A stretch of 64,000 nt of DNA from Acidobacteriota bacterium (lineage in GTDB: Bacteria; Acidobacteriota; Vicinamibacteria; Vicinamibacterales; UBA2999), in NCBI GenBank assembly GCA_018000455.1, contig JAGNJW010000005.1:124001-188000 (forward strand), read 5' to 3'. The notes below the pieces were generated by a model. That model made no database searches and had not been told where the DNA came from. It saw only the letters and a program-made list of their open reading frames with translations. The translations under genes were made by a program, and so were the position numbers. Numbering within the stretch: position 1 is the first letter of the stretch; each line of letters opens with the position of its first letter. Positions 10,741 to 22,348 of the stretch are shown one piece after another.

Positions 10741-11935
10741 CGGGTGCGATCCGCTCCTCCACGAAGGTGTTCCATTCGTGGCAGTGCGGGCACTGCCAGA
10801 GGAGTTCCGTGCTGCGATAGTGGCAGCGCAGGCACACATGCGGATCGAGGTAGAACACTGCCGCCCGGGCATGGGTGACGTAGCGCTCGACCGACACCCG
10901 CTCGAGTCCGGTGTCGAGCAGCAGCGCCCAGATCGCCTCGTGCACGGTCAGGCCGTGCGGATTGTGACTGAGCGCTTCGAGGAACTGATCGAGAGCGGCT
11001 GGACGCTGGTCGGCGTCGGCGAGCGCGTGGCCGAGCGCCAGGCGGGCGCGCCAGTTGTGGGGATGCGCCGCCGCCACGCGCCGGCACAAGTCGAGGAACC
11101 GCTCGGGGTGGCCGGCGGTCCGGTAGGCGTCGCGCAGGCGTTCGAGCACGAGATGCGAGCGGTCCGGGGCGTCGTCGATGACGCCCTCCCAGAGCCGCAC
11201 CGCGTCGCCCGTCTCACCGGCCCTCGCCATCACGTCGCCGAGGTTCACCGACGCCGGCGTGACGGCCGCATCGAGATCGAGGGCGGCTACGAAGCGGGCC
11301 CGCGCCGCCGCCAGGTCGCCGGCCTTGAGCGCCGTCAGTCCGCGCTCGTTCTCGAGGAAGGCCAGAATCGTCTGGCTGCGCGCCGGCGACTCCGGGCCCG
11401 CCATCGCCAGCAGTTCCTGCCGCACGGTGGCCGCCTCTTCCCACTGGCGCTGCTCCTCGTAGACCTTCTCGAGGTGCAGCAGGGCATAGGCGTTGGCCGG
11501 ATCGAGCCGCCGCGCTTCCTTGAACGCCTCGACGGCCCGGTCGACGAAGCCGCCGCGCTTGTAGTCCAGGCCGAGGCAGAGCATCACGTAGGCGTGCTCG
11601 AGGCGCGTCAGCTTCTGGCGTTGCAGGAGCGATTGATGCACCTGGATGGCGCGCGAGACCTGGCCGCGCTCGCGGTAGACGTTGCCGAGGATGAGGTGGA
11701 TCTCCAGGGCGTCGGCGTCGACGCGCGCCGCCTGGCTGAGTTCTTCGATCGCCAGATCGATCTGGTTCGCCACCAGGTAGTTGAGGCCGAGGACGTAGTG
11801 GTGCGAATCGCGCGCCTTGCGGCGGTCAATCCAGCGGCCATCCCGCAGCTTGTAGCGCTCCCAGGCCTTGCCGATGGCGACGCCCGCCAGCAGCGCGAGC
11901 AGGGCCGAGATGAAGGCGAGGGAGTCGGCCAGCAC
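10715..11935 (-). CDS. lapB: LapB-like TPR protein with C-terminal rubredoxin-type zinc ribbon
   Basis: A 406-residue membrane-anchored protein with the architecture of LapB/YciM: one N-terminal transmembrane helix (about 4-22), a long array of TPR repeats (about 45-330) and a C-terminal metal site. The cysteines are Cys368, Cys371, Cys382 and Cys385 (CLRC, CPHC). In E. coli LapB regulates LPS synthesis through LpxC turnover. Its place at the end of the Kdo operon supports the same role here. The start is GTG 11935 with TAGGGAGA upstream, 12 bases after kdsD. Confidence 0.88.
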   Translation of the reverse strand: MLADSLAFISALLALLAGVAIGKAWERYKLRDGRWIDRRKARDSHHYVLGLNYLVANQIDLAIEELSQAARVDADALEIHLILGNVYRERGQVSRAIQVHQSLLQRQKLTRLEHAYVMLCLGLDYKRGGFVDRAVEAFKEARRLDPANAYALLHLEKVYEEQRQWEEAATVRQELLAMAGPESPARSQTILAFLENERGLTALKAGDLAAARARFVAALDLDAAVTPASVNLGDVMARAGETGDAVRLWEGVIDDAPDRSHLVLERLRDAYRTAGHPERFLDLCRRVAAAHPHNWRARLALGHALADADQRPAALDQFLEALSHNPHGLTVHEAIWALLLDTGLERVSVERYVTHARAAVFYLDPHVCLRCHYRSTELLWQCPHCHEWNTFVEERIAPVTKDGNEL

Positions 11936-11947
11936 GGAGCGGTCTCC

Positions 11948-12907
11948 CTACACCAGTCCCGTGCGCCAGAGGTCGTGCAGGTGCACCACGCCCAGCACGC
12001 GACGGTCGTCGTCGACGACGACCAGCGCCGTGATCCGGCGCTCCTCGAGCAGGTGCAGCGCCTCGGCGGCCAGCACGTCCGGCGCCACGACGACCGGGCT
12101 GCGGCTCATGGTGTCGTCCGCCCTGAGGGCCAGGACGTCGGTGTCGGCGGCCAGGGCCCGGCGGACATCGCCGTCGGTGACCACGCCGGCCAGCGTGCCG
12201 TCGGCCGCGGTGACGCAGGCAATGCCCATCCCGCCACGCGTGATCGCGGCGATGACGTCCCGCATCGGCGTGCCCGGCGGCACACTCGGCAGGCCGTCGC
12301 CGCTGCGCATGATGCCGTCGACGCGCCGGGCGCGACGGAACAGCGTCCCCCGGGGATGGAGATCCGCGAAGTTGTCAGGGCTGAAACCTTTTTCGACGAG
12401 CACCGACATGGCGAGTGCATCGCCGAGGGCCAGCGCCGCCGTCGTGCTCGCTGTCGGCACGAGGTTCATCGGGCAGGCCTCGGCCGGCACGCTGCAATCG
12501 AGCACCACGGTCGCCGCGCGACCGAGGGTGGAGGCGGGGTTACCGGTCAGGGCGATGAGCGTCGCGCCGAGGCGTTTCAGCGTCTCGAGCAGGCGTGTGA
12601 GCTCCTCGGTTTCGCCGCTGTGCGACAGGGCGATGACGACGTCACTCGGCTGAATCATCCCGAGGTCGCCGTGCACGGCCTCGGCCGGGTGGACGAAATA
12701 GGCGGGCGTCCCGGTGCTCGAGAGCGTGGCGGCAATCTTGCGACAGACGATGCCCGACTTGCCCATGCCGGTGAGGATCACGCGACCGCGACAGTCGCGC
12801 ACCAGGGCGACCGCAGCGGAGAAGCGTTCGTCGAGCCGATCGGCCAGGGCCCGAACGGCGTCCGCCTCGGTGTGCAGCACCCTGCGGGCCAGCGCCAGAT
12901 CAACCAT
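11948..12907 (-). CDS. kdsD: Arabinose-5-phosphate isomerase (KdsD/KpsF)
   Basis: A 319-residue isomerase converting ribulose 5-phosphate to arabinose 5-phosphate, the first committed precursor of Kdo. The SIS domain occupies about 35-175, with GMGKSG near 48, the HPAEAVHGDLGM stretch near 78 and SHSGETEE near 96. A tandem CBS pair follows (about 205-318). The ATG at 12907 overlaps the kdsA stop by 8 bases, so the genes are coupled. Cytoplasmic. Confidence 0.95.
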   Translation of the reverse strand: MVDLALARRVLHTEADAVRALADRLDERFSAAVALVRDCRGRVILTGMGKSGIVCRKIAATLSSTGTPAYFVHPAEAVHGDLGMIQPSDVVIALSHSGETEELTRLLETLKRLGATLIALTGNPASTLGRAATVVLDCSVPAEACPMNLVPTASTTAALALGDALAMSVLVEKGFSPDNFADLHPRGTLFRRARRVDGIMRSGDGLPSVPPGTPMRDVIAAITRGGMGIACVTAADGTLAGVVTDGDVRRALAADTDVLALRADDTMSRSPVVVAPDVLAAEALHLLEERRITALVVVDDDRRVLGVVHLHDLWRTGLV

Positions 12908-13733
12908 GTGATTTCACGATGCGGTCCACGGCGACCAGCTGGGAGAGCAGGGCCTCGAGCTCGCCGAGCGGCAGCGCATTGGCGGCGTCGCTCTTGGCGC
13001 GCCGCGGGTCGTCGTGGACCTCCATGAAGATGCCGTCGACGCCGGCCGCCACACCGGCGCGAGCGAGCGGCGCAATGTACTCCGCCAGGCCGGTGGTGAC
13101 GCCGTCGCCGGCGCCAGGGAGCTGCAGGCTATGCGTGACGTCGAGCACGACCGGATGGCCGAGTTCGCGCATCATCGGCAGGCCGCGCATGTCGACGACG
13201 AGGTCGTTGTAGCCGAACGACGTGCCGCGCTCGGTGAGGAGCACGCCCGACGCGCCGCTGTCGACGAGCTTCGCCACCACGTGCCTCATGTCGCGAGGGG
13301 CGAGGAACTGCGCCTTCTTCACGTTCACGGTGCGCCCGGTCTTGGCGGCGGCCACCAGCAGGTCGGTCTGCCGCGACAGAAAGGCGGGAATCTGCAGCAC
13401 GTCGCAGACCGCGGCTGCCGCCGCCGCCTGCGACGCCTCGTGGATGTCGGTCAGAATCGGCAGTCCCGTGCGTGCCTTGACGACCGCCAGCGCCGCCAGG
13501 CCCGCGGTCAGACCCGGGCCGCGAAACGATCCGATCGAGGTGCGGTTGGCCTTGTCGAACGAGGCCTTGAACACGAGCGGCACGCCCACGCGCGTCGCGA
13601 TCGCGGCGATCTCGATCGCCATGTCGAGGACGTGGGCGTCGCTCTCGATCACGCACGGCCCGAGGATGAAGGCGAGTGGGTGCCCGGTGCCGAAAGTGAC
13701 GGCGCCAGCGGCCACCTCACGAACGGACGTCAT
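12900..13733 (-). CDS. kdsA: Kdo-8-phosphate synthase (metal-dependent class inferred)
   Basis: A 277-residue TIM-barrel aldolase condensing PEP with arabinose 5-phosphate to Kdo-8-phosphate. It contains ILGPCVIES near residue 23, KKAQFLAPRDM near 132 and LTERGTSFGYND near 164. Cys27 in GPCVIE corresponds to the metal-binding Cys of class II enzymes (Aquifex type); the E. coli class I enzyme has Asn there. I chose ATG 13733, directly after the pyrG stop. TTG 13742, overlapping pyrG, is the alternative. Confidence 0.94.
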   Translation of the reverse strand: MTSVREVAAGAVTFGTGHPLAFILGPCVIESDAHVLDMAIEIAAIATRVGVPLVFKASFDKANRTSIGSFRGPGLTAGLAALAVVKARTGLPILTDIHEASQAAAAAAVCDVLQIPAFLSRQTDLLVAAAKTGRTVNVKKAQFLAPRDMRHVVAKLVDSGASGVLLTERGTSFGYNDLVVDMRGLPMMRELGHPVVLDVTHSLQLPGAGDGVTTGLAEYIAPLARAGVAAGVDGIFMEVHDDPRRAKSDAANALPLGELEALLSQLVAVDRIVKSHG

Positions 13734-13734
13734 C

Positions 13735-16148
<2,414 letters not shown>

Positions 16149-16228
16149 GACGAATAATACCACAGTGCACACGATGGCACGGGTGATAGGCGCGCCGTCC
16201 AGTGTGACCGATACTATGCTGCAGAACG
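16149..16228. promoter_or_regulatory. Divergent promoter region between kdsB and the GspC/PilP-like gene
   Basis: This 80-base gap separates two divergent genes. On the minus strand TATTAT at 16162-16157 stands 8 bases before the proposed kdsB GTG. On the plus strand TACTAT at 16213-16218 stands 10 bases before ATG 16229. Neither start has a Shine-Dalgarno and neither -10 has a clear -35 at 16-18 bases. Short-leader or leaderless transcription in both directions is inferred. Confidence 0.45.
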
Positions 16229-16756
16229 ATGCGCACTGGATCACACCAGCTCGCTGGCAGCCTCGTGGCCGCCGGCTTCGTCGCGGGATGGCTCGCGGCC
16301 TCGTGGGTGAGCCCACCGGCGGCGGCGACGCAAGTCGCTCCACCACGAGCCGGGAGCGTGCCAGCCGACGTGTCGATACCGCGTATCGCCCTCGACATCG
16401 TAACCGCGCCCGAGACGACGCCGGAGACGGCCCGAAATCCCTTCCTGTTTTCGGCCCGCCGCGACGCTGCGCAAACGCGGCAGCCGGGCCCGGGAGGCGA
16501 GTTCGGGCCGTCCTCACCCGCGGCCCAGTCCTCTGTCTTGTCGGCACCGGCGGCCGCGACACCGGTTTGGCGGGTGTTCGGCATCGCGTCTGACGCCGAT
16601 GGCCACTACACGGCGGTCATGAGCGGGGGTGGCGAGGTCTTGTTGCTGAGCGTCGGGGATGACCTGCCTGACGGATCGACCGTCGCCGAGATCGACGCCG
16701 GCGGCGTCGTGCTCACGCGGGTCGGTGGCGAGCCGCTCGTCCTTCGTCTACCCTGA
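16229..16756 (+). CDS. Membrane-anchored GspC/PilP-like protein
   Basis: A 175-residue protein with one N-terminal hydrophobic helix (about 7-25), a Pro/Ala-rich linker and a conserved block beginning NPFLF near residue 72. A C-terminal beta-domain (about 113-175) reads like the homology region of type II secretion GspC or pilus PilP: a short barrel with a G/D-rich turn (VGDDLPDGSTV) and a final LRLP. No other secretion genes are in the window. The assignment rests on pattern resemblance and is tentative. Confidence 0.5.
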   Translation: MRTGSHQLAGSLVAAGFVAGWLAASWVSPPAAATQVAPPRAGSVPADVSIPRIALDIVTAPETTPETARNPFLFSARRDAAQTRQPGPGGEFGPSSPAAQSSVLSAPAAATPVWRVFGIASDADGHYTAVMSGGGEVLLLSVGDDLPDGSTVAEIDAGGVVLTRVGGEPLVLRLP

Positions 16757-16761
16757 GCTTC

Positions 16762-17700
16762 TCACTCTGGCGGCGTGGTCACCACGTTGCGGGCGACACC
16801 GGTGGTCAGGAAATCACGGACGGCGGCAGCCGCCTCCAGACCCACACGCTCCAGCGCTTCGATTGTCGACGCGGCCACGTGCGGCGTTGCCACCACCGCC
16901 GGATGGCAGGTCAGCGTCGTGTCCACCGGCGGCTCGTGGGCGAAGACGTCGAGTGCCGCCCCGCCGACGTGGCCGGAGTCGAGCGCCGCCAGCAGCGCCC
17001 GGTCATCGATGAGGTCACCACGGGCCGTGTTCACGAGCCGCACGCCGCGCCGGCACCGTGCCAGCCGCGCCCCATCGAACAGCCGCAAGGTCGCCGGCGT
17101 GACCGGCACGTGCAGGGTGATGTAGTCGGCCTCCGCGCACAGCTCGTCGAGCGAGACCAGGCGCACTGGGGGCTCGACCGTGACGGTCGCCGCGTCGTGC
17201 GCGAGCACCCGCATGTCGAAGGCTGCCGCCAGTCGTGCCACCCGGCGACCGATGCGGCCGAATCCGACGATGCCGAGCGTCTTGGCGGCGAGTTCGGTTC
17301 CTGAAAACGCCTTCTTGTCCCAGCGCCCGGCCTTCATCGAGCGGTCGGCGGCGCTGACATGACGCGCCAGGTTGAGCAGGCCGGCGAGCGTGAGTTCCGC
17401 AACGCTGGTCGTCGTGGCCTCGGGTGCGTTCATCACGACGATGCCGCGCTGGCGGGCCGCCTCCAAGTCGATGTTGTCGACACCGACGCCGGCGCGGGCA
17501 ATCACCCGAAGTTTCGGGCCGGCTGCGATCAGTGCGGCGTCCACCAGGGTCGCGGAGCGCACGATCAAGGCGTCGGCGCTGGCGACATCCACCAGCAGCT
17601 CCGGTCGTGCCCGCCCGGCCCGCGCATCGGTGTGCCAGCCGGCGTCAGCGAGTACCGCGATCGCGGACGGAGGGAGATCGTCAGGAATCAGAATGTGCAT
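16762..17700 (-). CDS. serA: D-2-hydroxyacid dehydrogenase, phosphoglycerate dehydrogenase-like
   Basis: A 312-residue NAD-dependent dehydrogenase with motifs RAGVGVDNID (substrate domain), GIVGFGRIGRRVA (nucleotide-binding), NTARGDLID and the catalytic HVAAST near the C-terminus. This matches 3-phosphoglycerate dehydrogenase, which opens serine synthesis. It lacks the C-terminal ACT domain of feedback-regulated SerA, so a short SerA or a related 2-hydroxyacid dehydrogenase is possible. I chose ATG 17700 because MHILIPDD begins the conserved fold; the frame upstream is open but low-quality. Confidence 0.82.
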   Translation of the reverse strand: MHILIPDDLPPSAIAVLADAGWHTDARAGRARPELLVDVASADALIVRSATLVDAALIAAGPKLRVIARAGVGVDNIDLEAARQRGIVVMNAPEATTTSVAELTLAGLLNLARHVSAADRSMKAGRWDKKAFSGTELAAKTLGIVGFGRIGRRVARLAAAFDMRVLAHDAATVTVEPPVRLVSLDELCAEADYITLHVPVTPATLRLFDGARLARCRRGVRLVNTARGDLIDDRALLAALDSGHVGGAALDVFAHEPPVDTTLTCHPAVVATPHVAASTIEALERVGLEAAAAVRDFLTTGVARNVVTTPPE

Positions 17701-17984
17701 ATCGAACGCCGGAGAAGGGAACTGCTCGTGAACGCCACGATATAATGGCACGCTTGCGCGGCCGACCGGGCCCGCGCATGAGGAAGCGGGTCGGCGGCAC
17801 CGGCGCGCACCACGCATGGTGCAAAGTGGTGTTTTGCTCGACTTCGCGCGGGAAACGGGCTAACCGATGGTGCCTTTTCCACAAGGTTTTCCACAGAAGG
17901 TGTTGATCGTTCGGATCGCGCGCAGCGGGGGCCTGACCTAATCATCGGCGCCGCGGCGGATTCGCGGAGTGCAGGAGCGTAGCA
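17701..17984 (+). promoter_or_regulatory. 284-base intergenic region with structured leader of the mdh-sucCD operon
   Basis: No protein gene is supported here. TATAAT occurs at 17741-17746 on the plus strand without a good -35. Downstream are a hairpin with arms 17761-17767 and 17788-17795 (GCCGACC with GGGTCGGC), then a perfect 6-bp hairpin at 17807-17822 (GCACCA, loop CGCA, TGGTGC), then two TTTTCCACA repeats. If TATAAT is used, the mdh mRNA has a leader of about 230 bases with strong secondary structure. A ribosome-binding GGAG sits at 17973-17976, 8 bases before mdh. Confidence 0.4.
17875..17895 (+). repeat. Tandem TTTTCCACA repeat
   Basis: TTTTCCACA occurs at 17875-17883 and again at 17887-17895, start-to-start spacing 12 bases, with AAGG or GAAGG after each copy. 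Each copy differs by one base from the DnaA-box consensus TTATCCACA. The pair sits about 90 bases upstream of mdh in a GC-rich region, so it stands out. It could be a binding site for a regulator, or for DnaA acting as a transcription factor. Confidence 0.5.
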
Positions 17985-18938
<954 letters not shown>

Positions 18939-18945
18939 GGCCCCG

Positions 18946-20112
18946 GTGAAGATTCACGAATATCAAGCCAAGGCCATCCTCGCCAAGTACGGCGTGCCGG
19001 TGCCGCGCGGTGAAGTCGCCCTCACGCCGCAGGACGCGGTCGAGATCGCCAAGCGTCTCGGCGGACCCGTGGCCGTCGTCAAGGCGCAGATCCACGCCGG
19101 CGGGCGCGGCAAGGGCGGCGGCGTCAAGGTCTCCAAGGGCATCGAGGCCGTCGAGGCCAACGCCAAGGCCATCCTCGGCATGCAGCTGGTGACGCACCAG
19201 ACCGGGCCGGCCGGCCAGCGCGTCGGGCGCGTGCTGGTTGAAGAGGGGCTCGCCATCGCGCGGGAGCTCTACGTCGGCATGCTCGTCGACCGCTCGAGTG
19301 GCAAGATCGTGCTCATGGCCAGTGCCGACGGTGGCATGGATATCGAGGAGGTGGCCGCCAAGACGCCCGAGCGGATCTACAGGGCGCTGGTCGAACCGGG
19401 AGTGGGCCTGTTGCCCTTCCAGGCGCAGCAGCTCGCCTTCGCGATCGGCCTTACGGGCGACAGCGTCAAGAAGGCCGCCAAGCTGATGCTGGCGCTCTAC
19501 CAGGCGTTTCTCTCCTCCGATGCCTCGCTGCTCGAGGTCAATCCGCTCATCGTGACCGAGAGCGGCGATCTGCTGGCGCTCGACGCCAAGATGACGATCG
19601 ACGACAACGCCCTGTATCGGCACGCGGATTTGCGCGATCTTCGCGACTTGAGCGAGGAAGACCCGCTCGAAGTCGAAGCATCGAAGTTCTCGCTCAACTA
19701 CATCCGCCTCGAGGGCAACATCGGCTGCATGGTGAACGGTGCCGGCCTGGCCATGGCCACGATGGACATCATCAAGCTCTCGGGCGGCCAGCCGGCCAAT
19801 TTTCTCGACGTCGGCGGTGGCGCCAACGCCGAGCAGATCCGTAACGCCTTCAAGATCCTGATGTCGGACACCAACGTGAAGGCGGTGCTCATCAACATCT
19901 TCGGCGGGATCCTGCGCTGCGACGTGCTGGCGGCTGGGGTGATCGCTGCAGTGAAGGAACTTGGGGTGCCGGTGCCGATTGTGATCCGCATGAAAGGCAC
20001 CAATGTCGTCGAAGGAAAGAAGATGCTGGCCGAGAGCGGCCTGAACTTCACGACGGCGGACACGATGGGCGAGGCGGCCGTGCAGGTCGTCACGCTGGCG
20101 GCAAAGAGCTAG
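18946..20112 (+). CDS. sucC: Succinate-CoA ligase, beta subunit
   Basis: A 388-residue ATP-grasp subunit of succinyl-CoA synthetase, which couples succinyl-CoA cleavage to nucleotide triphosphate formation. It contains [11 protein letters not shown] at the N-terminus, [12 protein letters not shown] near residue 47 and the C-terminal [10 protein letters not shown]. Length is typical. The start is GTG 18946. It pairs with sucD directly downstream. Confidence 0.97.
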   Translation: MKIHEYQAKAILAKYGVPVPRGEVALTPQDAVEIAKRLGGPVAVVKAQIHAGGRGKGGGVKVSKGIEAVEANAKAILGMQLVTHQTGPAGQRVGRVLVEEGLAIARELYVGMLVDRSSGKIVLMASADGGMDIEEVAAKTPERIYRALVEPGVGLLPFQAQQLAFAIGLTGDSVKKAAKLMLALYQAFLSSDASLLEVNPLIVTESGDLLALDAKMTIDDNALYRHADLRDLRDLSEEDPLEVEASKFSLNYIRLEGNIGCMVNGAGLAMATMDIIKLSGGQPANFLDVGGGANAEQIRNAFKILMSDTNVKAVLINIFGGILRCDVLAAGVIAAVKELGVPVPIVIRMKGTNVVEGKKMLAESGLNFTTADTMGEAAVQVVTLAAKS

Positions 20113-20141
20113 CCGCCGGCTACTGGGAGCGATTGACGACG

Positions 20142-21017
20142 ATGGCTGTACTGCTCGACTCGAATACCCGACTGATCGTCCAGGGCCTGACCGGACGCGA
20201 AGGCACGTTCCACGCCAAAGCCGCTGCGGCCTACCACACGAATGTCGTCGGTGGCGTCACGCCCGGCAAGGGCGGCACGACCCACGAAGGCTGGCCGGTC
20301 TTCAACACCGTGCAGGACGCGGTGCAGGCGACCGGGGCGAACGTCTCGGTCATCTTCGTGCCGCCGCCGTTTGCGGCCGACGCCATCATGGAGGCGGCGG
20401 ACGCCGGCATCGGTCTTGTCGTCTGCATCACCGAGGGCATTCCGGTCGTCGACATGCTCAAGGCGATGACGTTCCTGCAGGCGCGGCCGACCGCCCGGCT
20501 CATCGGGCCCAACTGCCCGGGCATCATCTCGCCGGGCAAGGGCAAGGCGGGCATCATCCCGTCCAACATCTGCCAGGAAGGCCGGATCGGCATCGTGTCG
20601 AAGAGCGGCACGCTGACCTACGAGGCGATCGACCAGCTGACGCGCCTTGGCCTAGGTCAGTCGACGTGCATCGGCATCGGGGGCGATCCGCTCATCGGGA
20701 CCACCCACATCGACGCCCTCGGGCTGTTCCAGCAGGACCCGGACACCGATGCCGTGATCATGATCGGCGAGATCGGCGGCTCGGCCGAGGAAGAAGCCGC
20801 GGCCTGGATCAAGGAGCACTTCACCAAACCCGTCGTGGCCTTCATCGCCGGGCAGACCGCTCCCCCGGGACGGCGGATGGGCCATGCCGGCGCCATCATC
20901 GCCGGCGGGCAGGGTACGGCCGCCGAGAAGATGGCGGCCCTGACCGCGGCCGGCGTCACCGTGGTGAAAAGCCCCGCCGATATGGCACAATCCCTGGTCT
21001 CACTGCTGAAACCGTAG
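20142..21017 (+). CDS. sucD: Succinate-CoA ligase, alpha subunit
   Basis: A 291-residue alpha subunit that binds CoA and carries the phospho-histidine intermediate. Motifs are [24 protein letters not shown] and the active-site [15 protein letters not shown] chose ATG 20142 because the protein then begins [10 protein letters not shown], matching the family; an in-frame TTG at 20133 would add three residues. A candidate leader ORF starts 3 bases after its stop codon. Confidence 0.96.
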   Translation: MAVLLDSNTRLIVQGLTGREGTFHAKAAAAYHTNVVGGVTPGKGGTTHEGWPVFNTVQDAVQATGANVSVIFVPPPFAADAIMEAADAGIGLVVCITEGIPVVDMLKAMTFLQARPTARLIGPNCPGIISPGKGKAGIIPSNICQEGRIGIVSKSGTLTYEAIDQLTRLGLGQSTCIGIGGDPLIGTTHIDALGLFQQDPDTDAVIMIGEIGGSAEEEAAAWIKEHFTKPVVAFIAGQTAPPGRRMGHAGAIIAGGQGTAAEKMAALTAAGVTVVKSPADMAQSLVSLLKP

Positions 21018-21019
21018 CC

Positions 21020-21088
21020 ATGCGTCGCCCCGCCTTCCCGTTCGCGTGTTCGTTTGCCGGCTTTATCGCCGGCCGGGAGGCCGTGTAG
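21020..21088 (+). CDS. Candidate phenylalanine leader peptide (pheL-like)
   Basis: A 22-codon ORF (ATG 21020, TAG 21086) starts 3 bases after sucD and has Phe codons at positions 6, 8, 12 and 15. It lies before an intrinsic terminator and then pheA. A perfect 6-bp hairpin (21056-21073, GCCGGC/GCCGGC) covers the last Phe codon, and a second hairpin (21094-21109, CGACGA/TCGTCG) follows the stop. The arrangement is that of amino-acid attenuator leader peptides such as E. coli PheL. There is no clear Shine-Dalgarno, so translation may depend on coupling to sucD. Function is inferred from layout. Confidence 0.55.
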   Translation: MRRPAFPFACSFAGFIAGREAV

Positions 21089-21121
21089 CGCGCCGACGAC
21101 GCCTCGTCGACCGACACACAC

Positions 21122-21156
21122 CGCCGCCCGAGCCTCACGGTTCGGGCGGCGTTTTT
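21122..21156 (+). terminator. Intrinsic terminator between sucD and pheA, candidate attenuator
   Basis: A perfect 10-bp stem (21122-21131 with 21142-21151, CGCCGCCCGA/TCGGGCGGCG) with a 10-base loop is followed by TTTTT at 21152-21156 and then GTT. It is the only strong rho-independent terminator in the window. It ends 18 bases before the pheA start and 6 bases before the pheA GGAG. It could end the mdh-sucCD transcript, act as a phenylalanine attenuator, or both. The G-rich segment at 21071-21083 could pair imperfectly with its 5' arm as an antiterminator. Confidence 0.85.
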
Positions 21157-21174
21157 GTTCCTGGAGCGTAGCCG

Positions 21175-22338
21175 ATGACCTCGTCACCACTTCCCGATCT
21201 CCGCCGTGCCGTCGACGACATCGACAAGGTGTTGCTGAACGCCCTGGGCGAGCGCGCCCGCCTGATGCGCGACATCACCGCGGCCAAGGCCGAAGCCTCG
21301 CAGCCGCTGCGTGACGAGGCCCGCGAGGCGGCGCTCCTGGCGCATCGCGCCACCTACGGGGAGCGGCTTGGCCTCGACCCGGCGCTCGTGCGGCGCCTCT
21401 ACCGCGAGATCATCGATGATGCGGTGCGCCGGCAGCGCGACTGGCTGAAGGAGGGGCCCGACGACGATACGGCACCGCCACTCGCCATCGCCTTCCAGGG
21501 CACCGAAGGCGCCTACAGCCACGAGGCTGCCATCCGCCACTTCGGTGTCGAGCGCCGGGTGGTCACCTACAAGCCGTATCGGTCGTTTCGCGAGACGCTC
21601 GAAGCCGTGCAGCGCGGTGATGCGCATCGCGCCGTGCTGCCGATCGAGAACAGCACGGCGGGATCGGTGCACGAAGTCTACGACCTGCTGTTCCAGCTGA
21701 GCCTGTCGATCGTCGGCGAAGAGGTGGTCGAGGTGCGGCATTGCCTGCTCGGACCGCCCGGTGCCACGCTGGCCGGGGTCACCAGGGTGCTGTCGCATCC
21801 GCAGGCACTCGCCCAGTGCAGCGAGTACCTCGCCGAGCGGCCGTCGCTCGAGGCGTTGGCCTTCGCCAATACGGCCCTGGCCGCCCGCCGCGTCGCCGAA
21901 GACGGCGACCCCACCCAGGCGGCCATCGCCAGCGCCGAAGCCGGCGATCGCTACGGCCTGGTCGTCCTGGACCGGGACATCGCGAACCAGGCCGTGAATC
22001 TGACTCGGTTCGTGGTCGTCGCGGCAGCGCCGGTGGACTGCGACCCGAAGGTGGATGCCAAAGTGGCGCTCGTCTTCGGCACCCGGCACGAGCGAGGGGC
22101 GCTCGTGCGCTGCCTGAACGTCCTGGCCGACGAAGGAGTCAGCCTGACCAAGCTCGAGTCGCGGCCCCGGCCCGGCGTGGCCTGGGAGTACGTCTTCTAC
22201 GTGGACGTCGAGGGGCATGTGGCCGAGCCGCGCCTGCAGGCGGCCCTGGCCCGGCTCACGGGCGCCACCCAGTTCCTGCGGTTACTCGGGTGTTTCCCGC
22301 GGGCGGTCGGCGCGGCGGGCGAGGCCGCGCAGGTATAA
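21175..22338 (+). CDS. pheA: Bifunctional chorismate mutase / prephenate dehydratase
   Basis: A 387-residue enzyme converting chorismate to prephenate and then phenylpyruvate, the Phe branch of aromatic synthesis. The AroQ-type chorismate mutase domain is about 8-95. The prephenate dehydratase domain is about 102-285, with PIENSTAGSVHE and the catalytic VNLTRF. The ACT domain is about 298-378, with the Phe-binding LESRP. The start is ATG 21175 with GGAG 8 bases upstream. The ACT domain implies feedback by phenylalanine; the upstream leader suggests a transcriptional layer as well. Confidence 0.96.
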   Translation: MTSSPLPDLRRAVDDIDKVLLNALGERARLMRDITAAKAEASQPLRDEAREAALLAHRATYGERLGLDPALVRRLYREIIDDAVRRQRDWLKEGPDDDTAPPLAIAFQGTEGAYSHEAAIRHFGVERRVVTYKPYRSFRETLEAVQRGDAHRAVLPIENSTAGSVHEVYDLLFQLSLSIVGEEVVEVRHCLLGPPGATLAGVTRVLSHPQALAQCSEYLAERPSLEALAFANTALAARRVAEDGDPTQAAIASAEAGDRYGLVVLDRDIANQAVNLTRFVVVAAAPVDCDPKVDAKVALVFGTRHERGALVRCLNVLADEGVSLTKLESRPRPGVAWEYVFYVDVEGHVAEPRLQAALARLTGATQFLRLLGCFPRAVGAAGEAAQV

Positions 22339-22339
22339 T
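22334..22339 (+). promoter_or_regulatory. -10 box of ndk
   Basis: A perfect TATAAT spans the pheA stop codon and ends 9 bases before the ndk ATG. There is no TTGACA-like box at 16-18 bases. AGGA at 22344-22347 is only one base from the ATG and too close to act as a ribosome-binding site. A leaderless or very short-leader ndk transcript is inferred. Confidence 0.5.
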
Positions 22340-22348
22340 CGACAGGAT

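Noticed and set aside
10778-13027. A 749-codon open frame on the plus strand opposite lapB and kdsD
   Set aside because: It is antisense to two genes with intact motifs and overlapping starts and stops. Its translation is Arg/His/Val-rich with no domain, as expected from GC3 bias.
17875-17895. DnaA-box-like repeats as a chromosomal origin
   Set aside because: There are only two boxes, no AT-rich unwinding region, and no dnaA, dnaN, gidA or rpmH nearby.
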